From Zonotrichia leucophrys gambelii (lineage: Eukaryota; Chordata; Aves; Passeriformes; Passerellidae): a stretch of DNA of 64,000 bases. The stretch's first letter is position 1. Each line of letters begins with the position of its first letter. The notes beneath the pieces were generated by a model that saw nothing but the letters and a program-made list of their open reading frames with translations, made no database searches and was not told where the DNA came from. Both the position numbers and the translations under genes were made by a program. The DNA is taken from positions 70,642,631-70,706,630 of the forward strand of contig NC_088172.1 of the NCBI RefSeq assembly GCF_028769735.1. Direction: 5' to 3'. Shown one piece after another: positions 15,401 to 24,149 of the stretch.

Positions 15401-18400
15401 ATATACAATCAGATGAGTTCTTGACAACTTCTCTAGCATTTGCTTATACAGTAACAACTGAGCATTTAGCTGGCATTTCATACTCCTAGCACAAGATCTC
15501 CTTCTGGCATTATGAATTAGTTCAGACCCCAGTACACCAGGCTACAATGCCACTAAATTCTTATGAGTATTTCAAGTTTATTAAATGCATTCTCATATTC
15601 TCCTAGTAACTACTTCTACACAGGGAAGCTGAAGTAGAACAGACTAGATTCATACACATATAAGTTATATTTAAAAGTGAAACTATCCTTTACGCTGCTT
15701 TTTCAAGCTCTTCAGAGAAGTCAGCAAAATTAAAAGGCCTTGTACATTTAAACACTTATTTGCAACATAATATTTGAACATGGTGATCACATAAATGAAA
15801 CCTGAGTTCTGTCACTAAAGAGGGACATTCAGAAAAGTCCCTAAGTCTGGCCTTGTCAGGTGCCTTCTGTAGGCATTGGCAAGCCAGGTCCTCCACAGGT
15901 TCAGAATAAGGACTTTTCCTTTCCCATTATGGCATGGGGAGTGAACCTGAGATTATTTGTTGAAAAATGCTGGTCTTGTGACTTCTGACTCACAAAAGTT
16001 ATAGAAAACTGATCAGGAAAAATCCACTAGCAAAAAAAGTTTAACAAGCAGTGTTACACATCATCATTTACATCACAACTTCAATCTAGGATCCTGCAGA
16101 AGACAGGTCAGCTAAACCTACCCCACTGTTTCTCCACATTACCCACACTGCCTACTTATCCTCCAATTAAACACTGTATTTTCAGTCTCCAGTGCCAGCT
16201 TCACAGCTTCCTACTTCCCTAACCCTTTCCCCACTGTCATTCAGGCACTCCATCATAGTTCTCAGTGCCACCTTTCACCCTCCCAGCTCTTCCTTTCAAG
16301 ATGGAGTTTTTCATGAATCTTTGTATCCCACTGCCCAGCAAACAAGTTTGCCAAACTGTTCTCCTACAGCTGTCAAATGCAACAATGGGATCCTGAGTGC
16401 TTCATGCTCAGCCAAATGAAGGGAAGTGCAGAGGATCAAACAGCTTTCCCTCCCCAGACCGAAGAGGGGACTGAAGAACTGCTGACAGACTGTATGCTAT
16501 GCAAGCCTTCATTAACCAGCACTTGTCATTGGATATGTTTTCATTAACACTACCAATTTTCAAGACAACTTAAGCAAATTCCCTCTTAAGCTACATATTA
16601 AAAAGTTATCAATACTCCCTGAATGGCCCTAGCAAATAGCTCAAGAAAATTTTATGGGTTTATAATAGTGTTTATACTGATATGACAAATAAGTTATTAT
16701 TTTCATAATTTAACACTTCTAAATTTTTGTTATGCACAATGTTTATTGACTATCATCCTTATCTGTGGAGTGCTCTTTCCCCAACAGGCACAGGAATCTT
16801 CAAAATAAATGTTCTGCAGTGTTTCTGTCTATCTTTTCACTAGCAGTGTCCACTGGGTCCTTAACAAATCCTGATACTCTTCCCAAAGACAAGGCAGCAA
16901 AGCACTTGCAAGTGTTAGTATTCATCTGTATTTCACAAGTAAAAAACTCAGGTCAATAGCTGTTCTTTCTTGAAACTTCTACTCAGTGAGAAGCACTCAT
17001 CTGGTGACTGCAAGCAGTCGGTGTAATTAAGAAAGCATTAACTATTTAAAGGACAGCTTTCTAACAGCAGAAAGCAATACTGTGGCATCACTTAAGAACC
17101 ATCAGGAAAATGAACTAACCCATGTGTAAATCTTTTATTTACGAATTTTTTAAAAATTGTGAAAAGTTACCGATCCCACTGGAACAGACAACATGCAAAC
17201 AGCTATCTCACAACATGACCTGGGACAGTCTGATACACTCAAATTTGCTCATGACTCCACATGATTGCAAGCCTCATCTCCATCTTCAAGGCAGCCTAAG
17301 AAGCATTTCTGAAATACATCATAGTGCTCAGGGAAAATTAAACAATGCTAGTAAAAGCAAGGATGGACAGCTTTGTTTTGGGATTTGAAAGTAACTTGGA
17401 AAGAAAACCTGAAACCAAAAAATCAGACCTAATCAGGTGAATCTTCATCTAGGACAGATTTTTCTTACACTCCATCTTATAAAATTTAAGATGTTCTATT
17501 TCACTTAAGTTATGGATATCAGTGCAACAGCAACCATAAAAACACAGTTATAAACAATGTAACTAAAGACTCAGAAAGTGATGCTACTGGGCCAGCTAAC
17601 ACTGTGGTGGGCTGCCAGGAAGGACCAACTACAGGACAAGAGTGTGCTAGATCCAAACCACTGATCAGCAGCATGTTCAGAATAGTGAAAGATCAGGCCC
17701 TGAAAGATGACTAGGCTGGGCAATGAGTAAAAGCCTTCTCCATGTTTTCATTACTAAAGTCCAACAGAGATACACCTGCTTTTTTCCATAATGCTCTGGA
17801 TTTGAACTATCAGTTATCTGTCAGGACATATTTTTGCCAAGTTTCTTCTACATCTTACACAACACAGTACACAACATCACTGGGAGCTGAGCTGAAGCAT
17901 ATCACACAGGCATATTAAAAGCTGTCTTGACCAAAGCTGGACAATAATCAGCACTGAAGTGAAAGTCAGTTTTTTCCCTGAGAAACCTTCATATCAACGA
18001 GAAATGCCTTAACTACCTGTGTGACAATTAGGGCAGGCAGTCAAAGTTCAAATCCCTGACACAAATCTCAGCACAGTGTTTCTTCCTCAAGTCACTAAGA
18101 AGCATTTCAGGATTTGTCTTCCTGCAGAAAACCTTTTACAGAGTCCATATGCTGAGATCTAGGAAATTTCTGATTATCTGACATGAAAGCATTTTGCAAC
18201 CTTTAATAATACTGCATTGCTGTTGCAGTGACAGCCATGAATCCATCAGTCCAGATATGAATGATCTGTCAATAAAATGAAAAAATGTTGTGTGATCATG
18301 CCTGGCAACATAACATATGCCTGCACTGCTGCCTGTTAGAACTTCTGAATCCCTGCATGAAACATGGACATGCAAATATCCCTTTAAAGCTAGGTGAAAA

Positions 18401-21400
18401 GAAAAGATCTCTAATTTTACTCTCTTCTGGCTTCTGCAGAAGATAATCCAGATGTGCTTCACCAGAGCCTGGAAATATCGATTAACAGCATTTTGACAAT
18501 TTGGCAAGATGCTAGGTAAGTAAGAATATCTAGGTAAGGGATATCTGACACACTGATTAAGCTTGCAAACAAATGAAACTCACAGTAGTCTAGAGCCTCT
18601 GCCAGTATAAAACACTGAACTCAAATCTAACACTTCTCCTATCCTGTTTTCTCAAATGCTTAAGGCACCTCATGAATGATCTTAAGATCACATAAATAAA
18701 TGAAATTATCTCTTTAAAAAGCATTTCACCCAGATCAGCAGTCACTCAAGTATGTTCAAATGCAAGGTGGGCTGTAGCACATCACTAGATTTGACAACAT
18801 TCCCTATATGATGAGAAATTTTCTGTTAAGACCAAGGGGCTTATTATTATTATTATTATCTTTGTTTCATAATGGAACAAAAGAATACAAGAAACAAAAA
18901 GATGAAAGAAACTAGCCCAAATTTTGAGGAATGAAGGAGAACTTGAGCAGTACTACCAGTGAGCTTCAAACAGCTGAAACTGTTGACGGTGTCTTCAAAT
19001 AGATCAAGTGTAGAATTGGATGACAGAGTATCCCAATAGTTTCTCCCTAAATATTATTGTAAGTGTAAATTCCCTCTATGACTTCCACGTAGCAAAAGAG
19101 AGTATTTTCCTCTTATTTTGCCTTCTGCATCACATGGAAAAGAAAGAAAGAGATCTGGATACCCCTTAAGAGATTTCCAAGGCACCATAATTTAGACAGC
19201 TGAAGAAAACAAGACTTCCCAAAAGGGAACACTGGCAGGCAATGGAGTTGAACTTGCTGGCACAGGTAAGCCTCCTGGGCTGAGATCTATTTACTTCTAA
19301 ATTCTTCTGATGGAGGAACAGCCCTTGAGGCCTCTGATGATAAGGCAGAAGCTCTGTTTCCCCTACAGAAACTGGTGTATGTGTACCATGAACAGATCCT
19401 TCCCTGTACAGATCCAGAAGCCTATGTTTTGATTCCTGTTAGGGTCTCTAGAGTAATTTAGAAGGCCTTAGCTACAAAACACTGTGCATTTTAGCAAACA
19501 AGGTACTGCTACATCAAATTAATCTAGAAATACCTACTGGAACATTCAAGATGGTCACTGTCCATCTGATGGTACTTTTAGTTTCTTATTTTAAAGAATA
19601 AGAAACTAAAGCTTCTCTGGGAGTTATAGCACTCTTCCAGTTCAGGCAGTTTTCTTGGTTTATTTGTAAATAGAAGGGACTGATAAATTGAACACCTCTA
19701 TGAACACTAAGAGAGTCACTCAAGACTAATCTGGAAGTTTGTTTAGATTCTTCAGGGGTTTTTGTCTCGCTGTTTTGGTTTGCTTCTTCTGTGGCCAAGG
19801 AAAAGGCTCATCTCTAGCGCTGTATTTGAAGTTTCTTCATTTATACTTTTTTGGCTACCAGTGTTCAACTTGAAACTGAAACCACAGAAATATTTAAATG
19901 TCTAAGAGGGAAAATAAAGCACTTGATAGACTTGCGTGACAGATTCAAAACCAGTCCTGACTAACCACTACAAGCGAATAAACAGAAACGCAGAACATCA
20001 TAAATCACAAGAATTGTCCTTGCACTTCCAGTCTGGTTCTCTGAAATGCACAGTGTGCATGCAACAGTCTTGACAGAAAAAAAAGGGCAATCTTATGACC
20101 AGGTAAGACAGAGCTTAACGTTAGTGGTGCCTGATTTTCCCCCTACTTTTATGCACTGCCACGCTCTGGGCTGTTGCAAATGATCACCTGGTCCTTTGAA
20201 CAGGCCTACAGGGCTCATGCTGGAAACAGATTAAAGATGATAACACACTTTCAAGAGAGAGAGCTGCTGAAGATTCAGCATGGTCTAACAATCCAAACTG
20301 AATTCCTGCAGACTGGGCTGAGAAGAACAGTCCCTGGATCACCACATACATCAGATCAATGAAGTTCACACGAGCAACCAAAGCACACAGGCCACATCCT
20401 AATGTCTGGACTCCATCTAGAACTGGACTGTCTTCTGGCTGTGAATCTTTTGCCTTGCTCTTTTACACACCAAAGAGCAATCTGCATTTCTGTTCCAAGG
20501 CAGCTTCCACTGCTCTACCACATTCAGCATTCCACAGGTTCAATCTTTTCACAGAGAATGAGCTCAAAGCTTAATATATATTTCCGCAGTGAACTGTGAC
20601 TGCAAATACAAAACACACTGAGGCTTGCTGGTGTTTCCTTTCCTCCCCTATCCTGCCTTGACAGGAGAATCTTTTCCTTGCTCTGCTTTCTAGAAAGAGG
20701 TCTGCTACATTTTGTTTTTCTTTGAGTAACAAGCAACAGCATTTCTGTCCAACATAAATCTTTTGGCAAGGCAGAAGACCTGCAGCCTCAATTACCAAGG
20801 AGGACAAGCAGTCTCCCAGGAGAAGCAGTTTTAATTCCTAGAGACTCTATTTTTAGTTATAGTACCAGAAGTCCCTGAAGCAACAATATCCTCTGACCTG
20901 TCATTTATGGCAGGGGAGGGAGCATGGACAGAGTTGGTCTACAGGTCTGAGTGTCTGGCTACTACTATCCTACATTAAAAGAGCTCACACTGTACAGTGC
21001 AGGCAGACATCAGAGAGCAGCCAAATTCCCTTCTCCTCCTCTTCCCAAAGACGCAAGAGAGAGAGAAAAAGAGTGAACAGGATTGCTGATAGCCACCACA
21101 GACACCAACTGCTGAGATGCACCAGATTTCTGACCAGCATGCCGGTCTGAACCCATAAGAAAATTCATCTAAAAGTTCTTCAAACTAAAGGTTATCATTT
21201 TTTTTCCCAGTAATAAAATCATCAGCTCTACTGCATAGATAAAATTTGGGTAGATTGCAAGCAATTCTGTTGTTTGATGTGAGGAGGAGTAGAACCCATC
21301 TTTTACAGCCATGCTGTCACAGAGAAGACTGACACTAAAGGAAGTATACATGACTGAATGTACGTAACAGAAGCAAAGCAATATGTTATTTTCAAATAGT

Positions 21401-23361
21401 TACTATTTTGGGGAGAATTTCCATTAGCATTTTGAATACTGAGTCAAATCCTTTGCAAGGATTCTATCACAGCAAATTGTAGAATCACTTTGATTTACAG
21501 ATCACTTCCTTTTCTGTATCTGAGAATTAAACATCTCCTACACAGACAGCCAATTACAAATTAAGTCCTCTATTTCTGCCCTCTTCATCCACAACTTAAA
21601 AGCAATTTTAAAATTCCTGCAATAGCTTCAAGAAAAGAAGCAAAGTTATTAATAAAAAAAGCAGTTTAGGAGACAGCATGGTAGAAGGGAATTATAGAAG
21701 CAGAGTGATCTAAATCTGAACAATGCAGGAAACACCACACAAGAGCCTCATTCTCCATGCAAGCAACTGACAACAAAAGCAGCTGGCACCTTCTTAATAA
21801 TTCCACAAAACTTTTTTTTTCAAGTGCCCCAAATGCTTTAACCTTTACATACAATGTACCAACTTTGAGCTACGAAAGGAAATCAGCAATTTTTGTCCTG
21901 TTCTCTTCAGTTTGACATTTGCAATACAGTTACTGGTTTTCAAGGTGAAAGTGTACATATTGCCTAGGCTATGGCAGTCCCATGTGGTTCTTGGCATTAC
22001 TGTACCACGTTCTGGCACCAAACAACCTTTCACCACCACCACGCAGCAAAGCAACATCTCATTAGCAGCACACAGCTGTAAGGAGGCACCTTACAGCTCA
22101 GTACCCTGACCATGGAGGCACACAACTGGTGAGAAGCCTATCTTTCTATTCCAAGGGCTGGACTCACAAGGAGACAAACAGCCCTACCCACCACCCACCG
22201 CCAATATTCTGACAAGTGCCACAGTTTAAAAGCCATTCATGAACAAGGAACAAAAGCTGGTAATGGCATTTAGGTCTTTTTCTACAGAGCTAGTTTATTA
22301 ACAGTGCAGAAACACTAACGGTCAACAAATAAATTTGCTTCATAGTTACGGAGATGCTAAGCCTCTACAAAGCCAGCACACAGTCATGCCTCCTGAACAT
22401 AATAGCAGGGATATGGTTACTACCAGCAGAGACAGTCAAGAGAGTCAACAGCCTGAAGAACTATTCAAACACATACAAAAAAGTATCACCAAACAACTTC
22501 AAGAAGGATTCTGAGCCTGAATAGGACAAATGGCACTTTTAAGCAGTAAGCCTTCTTTAAAAAGCAGAATAAGGCTCAATAAATAAATTATTTCAGTACC
22601 ACGTATCAATAAGAATTAGAACTATGCCTGTCCTGCCTAACATGCTGCTTCTAATCTTTGGAAGGTTCAACGTTACAATGATCCACAACAACACCTGCAA
22701 AAGCAAAATTAAAAAATACAACCCTATACATCGCAGCCTTCCATCCCTATTTAATCTTTCAGTAACCATGCCAATATGTCTTACAGAAATAAAAGGCCTC
22801 GGCACTTTTTACATGAGCATCTCTGCCCCAAAGAGCAGGAACACAGAACCAAAGGCTCTGGTTGGAAAAAACCACTGAGATTCACCGGGTCCAGCCTGTG
22901 AGCAAACACCATCACATCAACGAGCCCAAGGCACTGAGTGCCGCGTCCAGGCTCTCCTTAAACATCCCCAGGGACGGCGGCTCCACCACCTCCCTGGGCA
23001 CGGAGGCCCTTGAGGCCACAAAAAGAAAAAGGGGTGACAATAGGCCGAGGGGATCCTCCGGCACGCAGGGCCCGCTCCCGAGGCTGCCCCGACACCTGTT
23101 CGGCCCCGCTCCCGCTCCCCGCTCACCGCCGAGCGCCGACGCCTGCAGCGTGGCCCCCGAGGTGCCGTCGATGACTTTGATGGCGCCGCGCGCGGTCACG
23201 GCCAGGATGGCGTTGAGCGCCGGGTGGTAGCACAGGCTGCAGAGCCCGTCGGCGTCGCAGCGCAGGCAGCCGTCCCGCAGCAGCAGCCACTCGCAGGAGC
23301 CCGGACCGGGACCGGGCCCCGCCGCCGCCGCCGCCGAGGAGCAGGAGGCCGCCGCAGCCAT
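284..23361 (-). CDS. BIRC6: BIRC6 (BRUCE/apollon), 5' part: coding exons 1-8, gene runs off the left edge
   Basis: BIRC6 is a roughly 530-kDa cytosolic/trans-Golgi inhibitor-of-apoptosis protein that acts as a chimeric E2/E3 ubiquitin ligase on caspases, SMAC, HTRA2 and LC3B; its UBC domain lies near the C-terminus and is outside this window. Eight exons join in phase (23127-23361, 7706-7887, 5242-5379, 4665-4858, 2931-3042, 1871-1953, 546-768, 284-444) to give about 442 residues that follow the human protein closely. Residues about 25-140 and 340-400 are WD40-like propeller strands; residues about 253-340 form the BIR domain with zinc ligands C298, C301, H318 and C325. The start used is the ATG at 23361, which has A at -3 and G at +4; a more upstream ATG matching the annotated mammalian start is cut off by an in-frame stop. 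Exon 1 is inside a CpG island. Recognition is from remembered family sequence and could not be searched here. Confidence 0.97.
546..768 (-). CDS. BIRC6: BIRC6 coding exon 7 (end of BIR domain, WD repeat)
   Basis: Residues 315-389. SEHERHSPNCPFV supplies the remaining zinc ligands H318 and C325. After a linker (CTDGTDRITCFGSGSCPHF) comes a WD40 strand, FLAAATKRGKICIWDVSKLMK. The acceptor is TTGGAAAG and the donor GTATGCAA (545-538). Exon 7 leaves in phase 0. Confidence 0.97.
769..1870 (-). other. BIRC6 intron 6
   Basis: 1.1-kb AT-rich intron, splitting the BIR domain between W315 and its histidine ligand. No element recognised. Confidence 0.9.
1871..1953 (-). CDS. BIRC6: BIRC6 coding exon 6 (BIR zinc-binding core)
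   Basis: Residues 288-314 plus two bases of W315. It holds the C-x2-C zinc pair (C298 and C301 in AMCFTCSVCLVCWEP) and the conserved W/E/P turn of the BIR domain. The acceptor is TTTTCATAG and the donor GTAAGTTT. Confidence 0.97.
1954..2930 (-). other. BIRC6 intron 5
   Basis: About 1-kb AT-rich intron; no element recognised. Confidence 0.9.
2931..3042 (-). CDS. BIRC6: BIRC6 coding exon 5 (start of BIR domain)
   Basis: Residues 250-287, SLMYSEANRRETFTSW through AQAGFYHQ. This is the N-terminal helical half of the BIR fold (RRETFTSWP...MAQAGFYH). The acceptor is TTTCTAG and the donor GTAAGAGA. It ends in phase 0. Confidence 0.97.
3043..4664 (-). other. BIRC6 intron 4
   Basis: 1.6-kb AT-rich intron; no element recognised. 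Confidence 0.9.
4665..4858 (-). CDS. BIRC6: BIRC6 coding exon 4
   Basis: Residues 186-249 plus two bases of R250, from WATVTFHLPHHVLKS to LGVGPGRSVD. The acceptor is CCTTATTTAG and the donor GTATATTA (4664-4657). The only changes seen against remembered human sequence are conservative. Intron 3, between exons 3 and 4, is only 383 bp. Confidence 0.97.
5242..5379 (-). CDS. BIRC6: BIRC6 coding exon 3
   Basis: 46 codons, residues 140-185, phase 0 at both ends, starting AQQLLSACIEKVDVSTTEGY and ending NHKVAK. The acceptor is CATTTTAG and the donor GTAAGAAT. It corresponds to the helical insert between propeller strands in the human protein. Confidence 0.97.
5380..7705 (-). other. BIRC6 intron 2
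   Basis: 2.3-kb AT-rich intron between GTAAG and CATTTTAG splice signals. Nothing else recognised. Confidence 0.9.
7706..7887 (-). CDS. BIRC6: BIRC6 coding exon 2
   Basis: Encodes residues 79-139, beginning AKPGGRVKCQYISAVDKV and ending in LELPVTE, nearly identical to the human protein. The acceptor is TTTCTAG before 7887 and the donor GTAAGATG is at 7705-7698. It enters in phase 1 and leaves in phase 0. It continues the N-terminal WD40-like propeller. Confidence 0.97.
12852..12878 (-). CDS. BIRC6: Candidate BIRC6 alternative 27-nt microexon in intron 1
   Basis: On the minus strand a T-rich tract (TGTGTTTTTTCTTT, about 35 bases upstream) leads to an acceptor TTGGACAG. The 27-nt open segment that follows is closed by a strong donor GTATGTG (12851-12845). 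Its phase is 1 at both ends, exactly fitting between exon 1 (ends phase 1) and exon 2, so inclusion would add nine residues (LPADVADEA) without a frame change. This is inference from splice grammar alone; I cannot confirm that it is transcribed or conserved. Confidence 0.45.
14160..14830 (+). mobile_element. Old CR1 LINE fragment, opposite strand to BIRC6
   Basis: 14341-14370 reads DKCKVLHPEW, the conserved CR1 reverse-transcriptase tail motif. Further on, 14660-14710 resembles the CR1 segment encoding GKxxDNWACLV (compare ERLRELGLFSL). Many stops and frameshifts; dead copy. Borders approximate. Confidence 0.65.
15271..15314. repeat. 22-bp perfect tandem duplication
   Basis: Two identical copies beginning TGTTTCACATATATAAAC at 15271 and 15293, intronic. 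Confidence 0.9.
18841..18859. repeat. (TTA)n microsatellite
   Basis: About six uninterrupted TTA units in BIRC6 intron 1. Confidence 0.85.
22855..23040 (-). mobile_element. CR1 LINE 3' fragment inside BIRC6 intron 1
   Basis: Read on the minus strand, about 23004-22912 encodes ASVPREVVEPPSLGMFKESL and then LDAAL, the C-terminus of CR1 ORF2 (compare REVVDAPSLxVFKxxLDxAL). It is followed by CR1 3'-UTR-like sequence ending near GTTTTTTCCAACC. It sits in the same orientation as BIRC6, beginning within about 120 bp of the exon 1 donor, and is unusually CpG-rich. Outer borders are approximate. Confidence 0.8.
23127..23361 (-). CDS. BIRC6: BIRC6 coding exon 1
   Basis: Encodes residues 1-78 plus the first base of codon 79. 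An Ala/Gly/Pro-rich leader (about 20 residues) precedes the conserved propeller start, with the motifs CEWLLLRDGC and YHPALNAILAVT, then IKVIDGTSGATLQASAL. The donor is GTGAGC at 23126-23121, phase 1. The Ala/Gly leader differs from the mammalian one, as expected for a low-complexity N-terminus. Confidence 0.95.
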
Positions 23362-23415
23362 CTTCGCGGCCGCCGCCGCCGCCGCCCTCAGGACAAGAGG
23401 CCCGCGGAGAGCCGC

Positions 23416-23454
23416 TCACTGACAGTCCCTGGAGCCGCCGCCGCCAGTCACCAT
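23416..23454 (-). promoter_or_regulatory. BIRC6: BIRC6 upstream ORF (12 codons) in frame with the main start
   Basis: An ATG at 23454 opens MVTGGGGSRDCQ followed by TGA at 23418-23416. The first six residues equal the annotated mammalian BIRC6 N-terminus (MVTGGG). The ATG is 93 bases, exactly 31 codons, upstream of and in frame with the ATG at 23361. After the stop the same frame stays open and reads LVLRAAAAAAAKM into the main start. The upstream ATG has C at -3, a weaker context than the main ATG. It looks like an ancestral coding start turned into a uORF, or a sequence error. Confidence 0.8.
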
Positions 23455-23498
23455 CCGGGTCCGGGGAGAGGGGGAAAGGGAGAGCGCCCGCGTGAGCG

Positions 23499-23506
23499 GG
23501 AAGTGA
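23499..23506 (+). promoter_or_regulatory. ETS-like motif in the BIRC6 promoter
   Basis: GGAAGTGA, preceded by GC, resembles an ETS/GABPA core. It lies 45 bp upstream of the uORF start. Sequence match only. Confidence 0.4.
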
Positions 23507-23599
23507 CACAGCCGCGCCGGATGCGGAACCGAGCGGCCGCGGCCCGCCGGGGGGCGGGGGCGAAGGGCCGCTCCGCGAGGGGCGGGGCAGAGGCGGGGC

Positions 23600-23611
23600 T
23601 GCGCATGCGCG
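23600..23611. promoter_or_regulatory. NRF1 consensus site in the BIRC6 promoter
   Basis: TGCGCATGCGCG fits YGCGCAYGCGCR exactly and is flanked by GC boxes, about 240 bp upstream of the main BIRC6 ATG. Typical of housekeeping CpG-island promoters. Occupancy is inferred from sequence. Confidence 0.6.
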
Positions 23612-23711
23612 CCACCTCCGCCCACCCCGCGCTGGCTCCGTTCCCGCGGTGCTCCCGCTCCGAGGCAATCCCGGCCCGGGGCGATCCCGGCCTGAGGCGG
23701 CCATATCCCCC

Positions 23712-23787
23712 CTCGCCGGCCATCCCTGCTCTCGCCGGCCATCCCCACCCTCGCTGGCCGTCCCGGCCCTCGCCGGCCATCTCGACC
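23712..23787. repeat. 19-bp GC-rich minisatellite, four copies
   Basis: Four consecutive 19-bp units at 23712, 23731, 23750 and 23769, each beginning CTCGC(C/T)GGCC(A/G)TC. Related GATCCCGGCC segments flank it. Lies about 350 bp upstream of the main BIRC6 start, inside the CpG island. Confidence 0.8.
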
Positions 23788-24149
23788 CGGGGCGGTGATC
23801 CCGGCCCGAGGCGGCGATCCCCGCCCTCGCCGCTGCCGTGTCATTACTGCTTCGGACAAAACTTGGGTTGTATATGGGCGAGCGCGTTCGCCGCCCCCGC
23901 CTCAGGGAAAGCGGAGCGGGGGTTTGTGTTTCATAGCCCGACTCCCACACCGGTTGTGTTTTTGATCCCGGGCGTGCCAGAGAGCCCCGGTGTCCGTGGC
24001 CGCAGCGCCGGTACGGAGGGACAAAGGCACAATGCCACAATGCCCCTGCCCGCCGGAAGGCACGCTGCCCTTGGAAAGGCTGGCCCTGGGCCCGGGCCCG
24101 GAGCAGGAGCCATTGCACCCACGAGAGCATTCTGCTCTGGAACAGTGCT

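Larger units (their letters stand above)
7888..22854 (-). other. BIRC6 intron 1 (remainder)
   Basis: About 15 kb of AT-rich intronic sequence. Apart from the candidate microexon, the old CR1 at about 14.2-14.8 kb, a 22-bp tandem duplication and a TTA repeat, I see no gene, RNA gene or recognised element. Scattered ORFs up to 153 codons show no family resemblance. Confidence 0.8.
22920..24130. promoter_or_regulatory. BIRC6: BIRC6 CpG-island promoter and 5' region
   Basis: Very GC- and CpG-rich block around exon 1, standing out from AT-rich flanks. It contains GC boxes (for example 23550-23562 and 23581-23599), an NRF1 palindrome, an ETS-like site and a four-copy 19-bp repeat. There is no TATA box at an obvious place. 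The transcription start is not determinable; it probably lies between about 23460 and 23620. The long ORFs on both strands here are by-products of the low stop frequency in GC-rich DNA. Confidence 0.85.
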
